From Rubrivivax sp. (GTDB taxonomy: Bacteria > Pseudomonadota > Gammaproteobacteria > Burkholderiales > Burkholderiaceae_C), in assembly GCA_022843905.1 (NCBI GenBank), contig JALHMT010000058.1, forward strand, positions 1-35,989: 35,989 nucleotides of DNA. Direction: 5' to 3'. The notes under the pieces are model-generated. The model had not been told where the DNA came from and did no database searches. It worked only from the letters and a program-made list of their open reading frames with translations. Position 1 is the first letter of the stretch. Each line of letters opens with the position of its first letter. The position numbers and the translations under genes are program-made. This document shows positions 16,464 through 24,934 of this stretch, one piece after another.

Positions 16464-17723
16464 TCACGCCGCCGCCCTTCGCGCTCGCCAGGCTTCGACG
16501 ACGGACTCTTCGACGAGATCGACGAATCGGTCGTACGTGTCGATGGCTCGCTTGTAGGTCTTGGCCGAGCCGTCGTACTTCTGAACGTCGTACACCGTCG
16601 CGAACTCAGCCGACTTGTTGCTTGTGACCGATGTCTTCGGGATCTCGACTGGCAAGACAAACTCGCCGTAGGTCGCTTGAATCCACTGTCGAACTGCTGG
16701 CGACGCTGCGTCGGCCTGGTCCACACGACTCAGAAGCACGTGCAGGAAGTCAAAAACCTTCTGCGCGCCCGCAGGCTCCTGTTGGTCCAGGTTTGTTCCA
16801 AGGTCGGCAAGCAAGGACCAAAACTGCGCCGAGCTGGCAAAGTCCAAGCCTGATGGCGGCACGGGGACGATGACGCCGTCGGCCGCCCACAGGCCGTTGA
16901 TCGTCACGTACGAAAGCGAGGGCGGCGTATCGATGACGATCACATCGTACAAATCGCGCACGGGCTCAAGCCCCGCGTTGAGGACGTCCCAGAACCTCGC
17001 GCCAGCTTCTTGCATTTGGCGCGCGGGCAGGGCGAACTCCGCAGAGAACAGGAAGGGCGCAGCCGCAACCAGATCGATCCCGTCCCAGTACGTCGATCGG
17101 ATAGCTGGCGTGATGTCATCGCTGGTACCGTTGCAAAGCGGCGCGATGGTCATCTCTTCGCTGACCTCGGCCTCAGGCAGGATGCCGTGCAAAGTTGTCA
17201 GCGATCCTTGCGGATCGATGTCGATGGCCAGGACACGATGCCCACGAAGACTCAGGCCCTGGGCCAAGATCATCGCGCTGGTTGTCTTAGAGACACCACC
17301 TTTGAAGTTGGCGACGGCAATGCAGATCGCGCGTTGACCGGTCGGCCTCATCTTCTCGTGTCGATAGGCACGGGTCCATTGTCTGGCCTCAGCCAAACTG
17401 AACTCGCGCTTGCCCCCAGTAGGCGTGAGCCGCCCGGATGGAAGGTCTCCCTTGGATATCCTGTAGTTGACATGGGCCTTGTCAACGCCGCACAGCGCCG
17501 CGACCTGTGCAGCCGAGTACAGCGGCGATATCTTGCGCGCCTCAGGAGCCAGAAGGCGCCCACGGATCTGCTCGACCATGCCCGAAGCTCGTGTCGCCAG
17601 CGCCTGGATTCGGCGCATGTCGATCAAAGCCCTGGGCGACACTGAAGGGGAGGGCACCGGAGTGGCAACCTGGTTGCCAGCGCCTGATCCTGCCGCGTTC
17701 GCCTCTGCTGTCGATGTTGCCAC
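16464..17723 (-). CDS. parA: ParA-family partition ATPase with N-terminal DNA-binding domain
   Basis: The protein is 419 residues. After an Ala/Ser-rich start, residues about 65-110 form a helix-turn-helix (SAAQVAALCGVDKAHVNYRISKGDLP), as in type Ia plasmid ParA proteins that repress their own operon. The ATPase domain has the deviant Walker A KGGVSKTT (K141, K146), IDIDPQGSLTTL near 165 and VIVIDTPPSLSYVT near 262. It hydrolyses ATP on the nucleoid and moves ParB-bound DNA. The start is a GTG at 17723 with GAGG nearby. A parS-like palindrome lies inside the coding sequence and encodes the GNQVATP stretch near residue 17. An inverted repeat upstream is a likely operator. Confidence 0.9.
   Translation of the reverse strand: MATSTAEANAAGSGAGNQVATPVPSPSVSPRALIDMRRIQALATRASGMVEQIRGRLLAPEARKISPLYSAAQVAALCGVDKAHVNYRISKGDLPSGRLTPTGGKREFSLAEARQWTRAYRHEKMRPTGQRAICIAVANFKGGVSKTTSAMILAQGLSLRGHRVLAIDIDPQGSLTTLHGILPEAEVSEEMTIAPLCNGTSDDITPAIRSTYWDGIDLVAAAPFLFSAEFALPARQMQEAGARFWDVLNAGLEPVRDLYDVIVIDTPPSLSYVTINGLWAADGVIVPVPPSGLDFASSAQFWSLLADLGTNLDQQEPAGAQKVFDFLHVLLSRVDQADAASPAVRQWIQATYGEFVLPVEIPKTSVTSNKSAEFATVYDVQKYDGSAKTYKRAIDTYDRFVDLVEESVVEAWRARRAAA
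17663..17679. repeat. parS-like palindrome, copy 5, inside the start of parA
   Basis: TGGCAACCTGGTTGCCA, 44 bases into the parA coding sequence, some 1.2 kb from the main cluster. It may let ParB touch parA expression. Confidence 0.72.
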
Positions 17724-17734
17724 TCTTCGCCTCG

Positions 17735-17774
17735 ATTCGTCAGATTTCGGCTAGTGTACCGAGAATCGACGAAT
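17735..17774. promoter_or_regulatory. imperfect inverted repeat upstream of parA, possible ParA operator
   Basis: Arms at 17735-17750 and 17759-17774 match at 12 of 16 bases, each holding ATTCGTC and TCGG, around an eight-base spacer. A TACACT -10-like hexamer on the minus strand lies in the middle. This is a fitting place for autorepression; no clear -35 is seen. Confidence 0.45.
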
Positions 17775-17805
17775 GAGCGAAATACGCAGAACCTGCGCGA
17801 GAACG

Positions 17806-18067
17806 ACTGTGAGAGTCTTTGGGGAACCGACCTGGCCGAGGCAAAGTTCGTGGCAGCAACTGTGAGAATTTATGGGGACCGCAGCAAGCAGCGGCGGCTC
17901 AAACGGCCTCCAGACCCACCAATCTGCGCTCTAAGAAGCTCGAAGTCGCCCAGATCCCCATGTCCCCTCACGGACATCCCCAAAAGGTCTCCACTTCATA
18001 CCGCCAGAACCCCATATCCCCTCCTCGAGGTCCCCAAAGACTCTCCGCCGGTTGCCCATATCCCCTC
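17806..18067. other. iteron-like repeats, probable replication origin
   Basis: About 260 bases without a gene hold repeated elements. Two direct copies of ACTGTGAGA[GA]T[CT]T.TGGGGA (17806-17828 and 17859-17880) are 53 bases apart. In the opposite sense, [CG]CCCAT[AG]TCCCCTC occurs three times (17956-17969, 18010-18023, 18054-18067). TCCCCAAA with a following TCT occurs at 17977 and 18031, in each case 21 bases after the start of the first two copies, giving a 54-base repeated unit. GGTCCCCAAAGACTCTC (18029-18045) is nearly the exact reverse complement of the first repeat. All share a TCCCCA core. Tandem repeats beside a Rep gene are the hallmark of iteron-controlled origins. Confidence 0.65.
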
Positions 18068-18087
18068 GGCGATCTACTCCTAAGTCC

Positions 18088-18101
18088 TTGTTCTAGAACA
18101 A
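18088..18101. promoter_or_regulatory. 14-base perfect palindrome near the origin
   Basis: TTGTTCTAGAACAA lies between the iteron-like repeats and the rep operator. It is a candidate protein-binding site; I do not recognise the regulator. Confidence 0.4.
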
Positions 18102-18182
18102 TCTTTCGGCGCACCAACTCTTCAAGCTTTCAAGTGTTCAATCTCAAACCCTCAAGGCGCCACCGGCGCGGGCTCTCTTTTC

Positions 18183-18208
18183 TATTGTGAATTGACACAA
18201 TCACAATA
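18183..18208. promoter_or_regulatory. inverted repeat over a -35-like hexamer upstream of rep
   Basis: TATTGTGA and TCACAATA are perfect eight-base arms ten bases apart. A nested pair, TTGTG/CACAA (18185-18200), is also present. TTGACA at 18192-18197 sits inside. The matching -10 is weak (CAACAT at 18215). The layout suggests repression of rep transcription. Confidence 0.5.
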
Positions 18209-18249
18209 CAGAGCCAACATGGCGAACAGCAGTCTCAGCAAGGGCTCCG

Positions 18250-19620
18250 ATGGAGCAACCGGACACCGACGAACTCCCTCTCGTCACGACGAAGCAAAGA
18301 TCACCGAGATCGTCGGAGGTAGCGACACGCCCTGACGACCAGTCGGTTGCCAAAGCCAATGAGGCGATCGCGATCCGCCCCAAGCGCGGAAAGCTAACCC
18401 TGCTGTCGCGACGGATCTACAACGTCTTCCTGTACCACGCACAACAGCAAGGGGTCGACCGGCCAAGCTACTCCATTCTCCTGTCCGAACTCATAGACGA
18501 CGCGCGCTTCACGTCAAACAACACCGAACTGTTGAAGTCGCACATCCGGGACATGCAGGCCACCACCATCGAGTGGCATACCAGCGGCGGAAACGCCCGC
18601 CAGTGGACCTCGACCCAGTTGCTTGGGCCCGTGGTCATCGATGAACCTGGCCGTGGCCAGGCCTGCACCATCACCTGGACCTACCCAGAGCCGATTCGCG
18701 ACCGCCTCGTCAAGCCAGCGCAGTACACCCGCGTGCTCTTGGAAATCAGTTCACAGATGCGGAGCTATGCGGCCTCGGTGCTATACGAGCTTGGCGCGCG
18801 GTACCTGACGTCGCCTGGCCGGCTCACCATGCGCGAGGACGTGATCTGGTGGGCCTCGGTCCTGACGGGCCGAAGCGACATCACAACCGTCGACTACCGC
18901 ATCCTCCACCGCGACACCATCAAGAAGGCCCTTGTCGAGTTGGACACGCTCTGCGAGGACTTTCGGCTGGAGGTGGTCGAACACAAGCGTGGACGCAAGG
19001 TTGAAGAGCTGCAGTTCCGCGTGCTGCCGAAGCCTCAAGCAAGCCTATCGGGCCTGCGGGACTCAGCCAAGAATGTCTTTGACCTCGAACTGGTCGAGCG
19101 GGTTATCACCATCGGCTTCAAGCGTGGCGACGCCCAGGACTTGTACGCGGTGACGGACGAAGGTGTGCTGCGTGCGGCGGTGGAGCATGTCGAGCTGCGC
19201 ACGAAGAACACCTCACTGCCACCGCTGAATTCACCCGCGGCGTACCTGCGCGATGCCTTGAAGAAGCAATACGCCGGCGAAGGGGAGGGCGGTAGGCCAC
19301 CAGCGGAAGTCGCTGTTCCGCGTCCAAGCTTCGACGAGCGCCTCCAGCGCCTGCGTGAAGAGTGGCAGCACCATCAGTCAAGCCGGGCCAAGGCACTCTT
19401 CGAAGAAATGCCAGAGGGCGAGAAGACAGGGCACATCGCTCGCTTCGAGGATGAACGACTGAACGATCTGGCATCGCCCATCGCGAAAGCCTGGCGGCGG
19501 GACGGGGTGCGAAGCCGCATCGCAGCCAGCTCGTTCTTCAGGTGGTTGGCGAGCTCAATGTGGCCAGGTGAAGTAACCGACAAGCAACTCCTTGAGTTCG
19601 CTATGAACCGAGAGCCCTGA
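18250..19620 (+). CDS. plasmid replication initiator (Rep_3/RepB-like)
   Basis: The protein is 456 residues. The segment after residue 45 (RGKLTLLSRRIYNVFLYHAQ, then YSILLSELIDDARFTSNNTELLKSHIRDM) fits the first winged helix of Rep_3-type initiators. MRSYAASVLYELGARYLTSPGRLTMRED and the following ILHRDTIKKALVELDTL fit the second. Such proteins bind iterons and open the origin. Family members of 250-400 residues are usual; the extra length is a C-terminal tail of unknown use. The ATG at 18250 is the first in frame after a stop at 18193; an ATG at 18219 opens a different 38-codon frame that stops at 18335. The gene lies directly downstream of the iteron-like repeats and the candidate operator. 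The family call rests on pattern and context, not on a search. Confidence 0.75.
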   Translation: MEQPDTDELPLVTTKQRSPRSSEVATRPDDQSVAKANEAIAIRPKRGKLTLLSRRIYNVFLYHAQQQGVDRPSYSILLSELIDDARFTSNNTELLKSHIRDMQATTIEWHTSGGNARQWTSTQLLGPVVIDEPGRGQACTITWTYPEPIRDRLVKPAQYTRVLLEISSQMRSYAASVLYELGARYLTSPGRLTMREDVIWWASVLTGRSDITTVDYRILHRDTIKKALVELDTLCEDFRLEVVEHKRGRKVEELQFRVLPKPQASLSGLRDSAKNVFDLELVERVITIGFKRGDAQDLYAVTDEGVLRAAVEHVELRTKNTSLPPLNSPAAYLRDALKKQYAGEGEGGRPPAEVAVPRPSFDERLQRLREEWQHHQSSRAKALFEEMPEGEKTGHIARFEDERLNDLASPIAKAWRRDGVRSRIAASSFFRWLASSMWPGEVTDKQLLEFAMNREP

Positions 19621-19621
19621 C

Positions 19622-20758
19622 GTGAGCACGAAGAGGCCAAGTCCAAAGGCGGGTACCAGGAGCAGCCGTGTGGCGAAGAGACCGCATAGCACCGACTCTG
19701 TGGAGAGTTCCTTCGCCGAGATCGTTGGCCTGATCGAACAGGCGCGGCAGCGGGCCTACCAAGCGGTCAACAGCGAACTCGTCGGCCTGTACTGGCGCAT
19801 TGGCGAGTACATCAGTCACAAGCTGGCTGCTGCTGTCTGGGGCGAGGGCGTGGTGGATAGCCTGGCGCAGCACCTCGCGCGCACGATGCCAGGGCAGCGC
19901 GGCTTCACGCGTCGGAACCTGTTTCGGATGAGGCAGTTCTTCGAGGCCTACAGCTCGGCCGACAAGAAAGTGACAGCGCTGCTGACACAACTGCCGTGGA
20001 CCCACAACCTGATCATCCTGACCCAGTCAAAGCGCCACGAGGAGCGGGAGTTCTACCTGCGCGTGGCTGTGCAAGAAAAGTGGACGAGCCGCGAGCTGGA
20101 GCGCCAATACAACCTGGGCACGTTCGAGCGGGCGGTGCTCAGCCCAGCAAAAGTGTCGGCAGCGCTGACACAAATGCATGGCGCTGACGCCGGGAGCGCC
20201 TTCAAGGACGCCTACTCGGTTGAGTTCCTCGACCTGCAGGCCGGTCACACCGAAGCCGACTTGCACAGCGGCCTGCTGGGTCAACTTCGTACCTTTCTCA
20301 TCGAGCTAGGGCGCGACTTCTGCTTCGTCGGCTCGGAGTTCCCGGTGCAAGTGGGTGGCCGAGACTTCGCGCTCGACCTACTGTTCTTCCATCGGGGCCT
20401 GAATTGCCTCGTGGCGATCGAGCTGAAGGTAGATCGGTTCGAGCCCGAGCACCTTGGCAAGCTGAACTTCTACCTTGAAGCGCTGGACCGCGACGTGCGC
20501 AAGCCGCACGAAAACCCAGCCATCGGCGTACTCCTGTGCGCGTCCAAGGACAGCGAGGTAGTCGAGTACGCGCTCAGCCGATCGCTCTCGCCAGCTTTGG
20601 TGGCTCAGTACCAGACCCAGCTACCGGACAAGCAGATGTTGGCGGCCAAGCTGCATGAGTTCTACGCACGTCGTGCGCCGGCCACCGAGATCGAGGGCGC
20701 GCCGGCCCAAGTGATCGCCGCGAAGACATTGCGGGAAAAGAGCAGGGGCCAAACATGA
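19622..20758 (+). CDS. DUF1016/YhcG-family PD-(D/E)xK nuclease
   Basis: The protein is 378 residues. The N-terminal domain (EIVGLIEQARQRAYQAVNSELVGLYWRIGEYI, then WGEGVVDSLAQHL and GFTRRNLFRMRQF) is the winged-helix DUF1016 N-domain. The C-terminal domain carries the nuclease core: D252 (FALDLLFFHR), E267 and K269 (AIELKVDRF), followed by GKLNFYLEALDRDV. Family members are common in defence and mobile-element islands; their targets are mostly undetermined. The start is a GTG one base after the rep stop, so it is probably read from the rep transcript. The stop overlaps an ATG of a tiny frame. Confidence 0.85.
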   Translation: MSTKRPSPKAGTRSSRVAKRPHSTDSVESSFAEIVGLIEQARQRAYQAVNSELVGLYWRIGEYISHKLAAAVWGEGVVDSLAQHLARTMPGQRGFTRRNLFRMRQFFEAYSSADKKVTALLTQLPWTHNLIILTQSKRHEEREFYLRVAVQEKWTSRELERQYNLGTFERAVLSPAKVSAALTQMHGADAGSAFKDAYSVEFLDLQAGHTEADLHSGLLGQLRTFLIELGRDFCFVGSEFPVQVGGRDFALDLLFFHRGLNCLVAIELKVDRFEPEHLGKLNFYLEALDRDVRKPHENPAIGVLLCASKDSEVVEYALSRSLSPALVAQYQTQLPDKQMLAAKLHEFYARRAPATEIEGAPAQVIAAKTLREKSRGQT

Positions 20759-20841
20759 TCGTGAATCTCAAACAGCAAGCCGACAAGATCTGGTCCGGTC
20801 TGCCATGGCTAACGCCGATGGCAAACATACTCAAAGACTAA
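20755..20841 (+). CDS. 28-residue frame overlapping the DUF1016 stop, possible gene remnant
   Basis: The ATG overlaps the upstream TGA (ATGA), as in coupled genes. The 28 residues begin MIVNLKQQADKIWSG, which recalls the opening of HsdM-type adenine methylases (a KxQADxxW...SG pattern), but the likeness is short and stops at once. It may be the leftover start of a lost methylase gene, a leader peptide or chance. Confidence 0.3.
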   Translation: MIVNLKQQADKIWSGLPWLTPMANILKD

Positions 20842-20936
20842 CAATATGGAGCGGACAGTCGGATTGTTCAGAGGTGCCATGGAGATGAACGGACGGGCCT
20901 GGCCACGAAGGCTACCCATAGGGAGCAACACAAAAA

Positions 20937-23900
20937 ATGAAGCTTGTTCGAAATGCCGGAACAGATCGAGTGCTGGACTTGGTCGAGCCACAACTGGCTC
21001 AGGGGAACCGCCTTGACCTGCTCACACCCACCGCATCAGTTTTCGCCTTCGAGGCGATCCGGAAGGGTGCTGTCGCGTTGGAGGGCGCCCGCCTCGTACT
21101 TCCATCCGAGAGGGGTGACCTGGCGCTTCAAGGGACTGAGCAGGACAGGGCGGCGCGCAATCGCCTTCAGGCGCCTCGCTTGGCAAAGCTTTTCGCAGAG
21201 TGGCTGCGCACGAAGGGCTCCATTCGGCATGCTCCAGGGGCCATTCCGCAGGGACTTGCCGTCGTTCGAGGGCACGACAGTGTGCCGCTACAGGCGGTCC
21301 ACGGCTCCTTCGGCTTGACGACGGAAGGTTTGGGCCTCACTCCCGGGAACCCGCTCAACTTCATTCAGGCCTCGGAAACGCCGGCCGAAGCCCAGATGCT
21401 TGGCAGTTGGTTCGAAGCGCAATGGGCGGCGATGGACCCGCAGAGCGAGACGAACAGCTCACTGCTCACGCAGCTTGATGCACTGGCGAGCACGCGCGAT
21501 CCGATGACGGTCTATTCAGCGGTGCTGTTTCACTTGTTCGCTGCTGACAGCCAGGACATGGACGAGGACCGGATCGTCAAGTCGGCAACTGGCATTCGAA
21601 ACACCGTGGTTTGGAAAAAGCTCTACAAGTTCCAGCGCGATGGCGTGGTTGGCGCCATCGACAAGCTGGATCGATTCGGCGGTTGCATCATCGCTGACAG
21701 CGTCGGCCTCGGCAAAACCTTCGAGGCACTCGCCGTCATCAAGTACCACGAGCTACGCAATGACCGTGTTCTGGTACTTTGTCCCAAGCGCCTGCGGGAC
21801 AACTGGACGCTCTACAAGGCGAACGACCAGCGGAACATGTTGGCGTCTGATCGCTTCAACTATGACGTCCTAAATCACACCGACCTGTCGCGAGACGGCG
21901 GTCAATCCGGCGATATCGACCTGACGCACGTGAACTGGGGCAACTACGACCTGGTGGTGATCGACGAGTCACACAACTTCCGCAACAAGAAGTCGCCGAA
22001 GCAGGGCAACGAGACGAGGTACGACCGGTTGATGCGACGCATCATCCGCGAAGGGGTGAAGACACGTGTATTGATGCTGTCGGCCACACCCGTCAACAAC
22101 CGCCTGGCCGACCTCAAGAACCAGATCGCGTTTGTCACCGAGGGCGACGACACCGCATTGTTCGACCATGGCATAGCCAGCATCGACAGCACCACTCGGC
22201 GGGCGCAGAAGGCCTTCAATCGCTGGCTTGACTTGCCCGAGGCGGAGAAGACTCCTTCGTTGCTGGTCGAGATGCTGGGCTTCGACTACTTTTCTCTTCT
22301 CGATCACCTCACCATCGCGCGCTCACGCCGACACATCGAGAAGTACTACGGTACGGCAGAGACGGGCCGGTTTCCAGGGCGCCTTCCGCCGATCAATATC
22401 AAGGCCGACGTTGACAGGGCCGGCGAGTTTCAGTCGATCAAAGAGATCAACCTTGAGATCCGGCGCCTCAAGCTGGCCAGCTACGCGCCACTGCGCTACG
22501 TTAAGGAAGGCAAGCTTGCCGCATACGACGAGAAGTACAGCACCGCGATCCGCGGTGGGGAGAGCATCTTCCGTCAAGTCGACCGCGAAGAGAGCCTGAT
22601 CCACCTGATGCGCGTGAATCTGCTCAAGCGCATGGAGAGCTCGGTCTGGTCATTCGGCCTGACCGTGGGCCGTCAGCTCAAGGATGTAGAGGCCACGCTC
22701 GCGCGCCTGGCTTCCTACAAAGCCGGTAGCGCAGGGACAGAGGACGAGTTTGAAGAGATCGATATTGGCGATGTCGACATCGACGATCCTGCCTTTGAGC
22801 CGCTGTTGGTTGGCCGGAAGATCAAGGTTCTGCTCAGCGACCTGGACTTGGCCCGGTGGCGGCAAGATCTGACCGAAGACCGCAACCGACTAGCCACGCT
22901 CAACGCGGCGGCGCTGCAGGTCAATGCTGACCGAGACGACAAGCTCGGCAAGTTGCGCGGGTTGATTGCTGAGAAGGTGCGTAACCCGATCAACGCTGGC
23001 AACCGGAAGGTAATCGTCTTCACCGCGTTCGCCGACACGGCGGAGTACCTCTATGACCACCTGGCCGAATGGGCACGCAACACACTCAAGGTCGACGCAG
23101 CGCTGGTCACTGGCTCGGGCGGCAATCGGTCAACCATCCCAGGCCTACGGCGCGACCTTTCAACGATCCTAACGACGTTCTCGCCCCGGTCCAAAGAGCG
23201 GCCGGCCAGTCTTGCGGCCGAAGGTGAACTGGATTTATTGATCGCCACCGACTGCATCAGTGAGGGCCAGAACCTGCAGGACTGCGACTGGTTGGTGAAC
23301 TACGACATTCACTGGAATCCGGTGCGAATCATCCAACGCTTCGGTCGTATCGACCGTATTGGCTCCCCGAACAGCTCCATTCAGCTGGCCAACTTTTGGC
23401 CCAATATGGAGTTGGAGGAGTACCTGAATCTGCAGCAGCGCGTGAGTGGGCGCATGGTGCTGCTGGACGTATCGGCAACCGGTGAAGAGAACCTGATCGA
23501 ACAGCAGTCCGGCGATCCGATGAACGACCTGGAGTACCGTCGAAAGCAACTATTGAGGTTGCAGGATGCGGTGATTGACCTGGAGGACCTCTCGAGCGGC
23601 GTCTCCATCACGGACTTGACCCTGACCGACTTCCGTATCGATTTGGCGCGCTACTTGAAGGACCACCCAGGCAAGTTGGAGTCGATGCCGCTTGGAGCGA
23701 GCGCGGTGACCAGCACCTACGATGCCGATGTGCCGCCAGGCATCCTGTTCTGTCTTCGCGCTGAAGGCGCGGCTGCTGCCAAGGCCGTCGATCCGGGCTA
23801 CCCGCTTGCCCCCGTCTATCTGGTGCACGTGGGCGAGCAGGGCACCGTGCTCTTGCCCTACACCCAGGCCAAACACGCGCTGGACCGACTGAAACGCCTG

Positions 23901-24173
23901 AGCATGGGCCGCGATCTGCCCGACGCGAGCGCGGTGGCACGCCACGCCAAAGCCACTCGCCAGGGCGACGACATGCGTCACGCCCAAGACTTGTTGGCTG
24001 CCGCCGTGGCCTCGGTGGCCGGCAAGGGCGAGGAACGCGCCGTGGCCAGCCTGTTCTCGCCCGGCGGCACCCACGCCATGAAGGGCGAGTTCGCCGGCAT
24101 GAACGACTTCGAGGTGTTGGCCTACATGGTGGTGCTGCCGGGCGCTGTACCCGCCTCGGTGGCGCCGGCATGA
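20937..24173 (+). CDS. SNF2-family helicase with PLD-like N-terminal domain
   Basis: The protein is 1078 residues. Residues about 1-165 look like a degenerate phospholipase D-type domain: VHGSFGLTTEG near 120 recalls the conserved GSxNLT part, but the HxK of an active HKD is not visible. The SNF2/RapA-like motor follows: ADSVGLGKT (K260), VIDESHN (D343), LSATPVNN near 381, ATDCISEGQNLQ near 770 and QRFGRIDRIGS near 800. Such translocases move on double-stranded DNA. It leads the restriction-like operon; the ATG follows GGGAG eleven bases upstream, and its last four bases overlap the DUF4391 gene. DrmD of DISARM is an SNF2 protein, but the partner genes differ here. Its role as a translocating or sensing subunit is inference. 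Confidence 0.87.
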   Translation: MKLVRNAGTDRVLDLVEPQLAQGNRLDLLTPTASVFAFEAIRKGAVALEGARLVLPSERGDLALQGTEQDRAARNRLQAPRLAKLFAEWLRTKGSIRHAPGAIPQGLAVVRGHDSVPLQAVHGSFGLTTEGLGLTPGNPLNFIQASETPAEAQMLGSWFEAQWAAMDPQSETNSSLLTQLDALASTRDPMTVYSAVLFHLFAADSQDMDEDRIVKSATGIRNTVVWKKLYKFQRDGVVGAIDKLDRFGGCIIADSVGLGKTFEALAVIKYHELRNDRVLVLCPKRLRDNWTLYKANDQRNMLASDRFNYDVLNHTDLSRDGGQSGDIDLTHVNWGNYDLVVIDESHNFRNKKSPKQGNETRYDRLMRRIIREGVKTRVLMLSATPVNNRLADLKNQIAFVTEGDDTALFDHGIASIDSTTRRAQKAFNRWLDLPEAEKTPSLLVEMLGFDYFSLLDHLTIARSRRHIEKYYGTAETGRFPGRLPPINIKADVDRAGEFQSIKEINLEIRRLKLASYAPLRYVKEGKLAAYDEKYSTAIRGGESIFRQVDREESLIHLMRVNLLKRMESSVWSFGLTVGRQLKDVEATLARLASYKAGSAGTEDEFEEIDIGDVDIDDPAFEPLLVGRKIKVLLSDLDLARWRQDLTEDRNRLATLNAAALQVNADRDDKLGKLRGLIAEKVRNPINAGNRKVIVFTAFADTAEYLYDHLAEWARNTLKVDAALVTGSGGNRSTIPGLRRDLSTILTTFSPRSKERPASLAAEGELDLLIATDCISEGQNLQDCDWLVNYDIHWNPVRIIQRFGRIDRIGSPNSSIQLANFWPNMELEEYLNLQQRVSGRMVLLDVSATGEENLIEQQSGDPMNDLEYRRKQLLRLQDAVIDLEDLSSGVSITDLTLTDFRIDLARYLKDHPGKLESMPLGASAVTSTYDADVPPGILFCLRAEGAAAAKAVDPGYPLAPVYLVHVGEQGTVLLPYTQAKHALDRLKRLSMGRDLPDASAVARHAKATRQGDDMRHAQDLLAAAVASVAGKGEERAVASLFSPGGTHAMKGEFAGMNDFEVLAYMVVLPGAVPASVAPA

Positions 24174-24934
24174 CGGTTGACGACCTGATCCAGGCCCTCG
24201 GCCTGCCGGAATCCACCCGGCTGAACCAGCGCGTGCCCAAGAAGCTGTTGGCAGAGCACGGTGCGGCCACTGCTGCAGACAAGCGTCAGATTCAGGATGG
24301 GGTGGACGAGATCGTCTGGCTGGCTGCGTTGAAGCCGCACCTCATCGGCGTCCCCGCCTTTGAGGACGGTCAGCGCCAGTACGTAGAACTGGCCGTCCTC
24401 AGCCTCGCGCTGAAAGCCGGCACCAAGCCGGGCCGGCTGGTTGAACTGCTGCATCGCGCGGTGCCGTACCCGGTGCTGCTATTCACCGCAGCGGACGCTG
24501 GCGTGGCCATCTCGCTGGCCCACCTGCGCACCGCGCAGAACGAGGCCGACAAGACGGTGCTGGACGGCGACCTGCTCAACGTCTCTTTGCCCGGCGATGC
24601 TGACCTGCAACCATTCCGCACAGCACTGGCGTTAGCGCGACAGCCGCAGGCCGACTTGTATGCCCTCTATCAGGGCTGGCTGGACACTATCGATGCGCTG
24701 GACATCGCCCGTGAGACGGGGGCCTACCAGCCCAGCTTGACGCGCGCTCAGGCCGCAGAAAGGCACCAGGCACTGCAGCAGTGTCGCGAACTGCAAGCCA
24801 AGCTGCAACAGCTGCGCGCCCAGGCCGAAAAGGAGCGCCAACTGGCTCGCCAAGTCGCCTTGAACCAAGAGTTGCGCGCCGGCCAGGTGGCCTTGCAGCA
24901 GCTTCAGCAGCGCCTGAAGGGAGTGCCGACGTGA
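24170..24934 (+). CDS. DUF4391-domain protein
   Basis: The protein is 254 residues. The opening (LIQALGLPESTRLNQRVPKKLLAEHG, then ADKRQIQDGVDEIVWLAALKP) matches the DUF4391 family, which is repeatedly found beside SNF2 helicases and type III methylases. The last 65 residues form a strongly charged, Gln-rich coiled coil, suiting a bridging or assembly role. No catalytic residues are seen. It overlaps the SNF2 gene before it and the DUF6988-like gene after it by four bases each, so the three products are made in coupled fashion and probably act together. Function is unknown. Confidence 0.8.
   Translation: MTVDDLIQALGLPESTRLNQRVPKKLLAEHGAATAADKRQIQDGVDEIVWLAALKPHLIGVPAFEDGQRQYVELAVLSLALKAGTKPGRLVELLHRAVPYPVLLFTAADAGVAISLAHLRTAQNEADKTVLDGDLLNVSLPGDADLQPFRTALALARQPQADLYALYQGWLDTIDALDIARETGAYQPSLTRAQAAERHQALQQCRELQAKLQQLRAQAEKERQLARQVALNQELRAGQVALQQLQQRLKGVPT

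Noticed and set aside
17806..18067. Repeat region considered as a CRISPR array
   Set aside because: Repeats are in both directions, short and unevenly spaced, with no cas genes; an iteron origin fits better.
18219..18335. 38-codon frame starting before rep
   Set aside because: It is out of frame with rep, has a poor ribosome-binding site and no recognisable content; a leader peptide or frameshift cannot be excluded.
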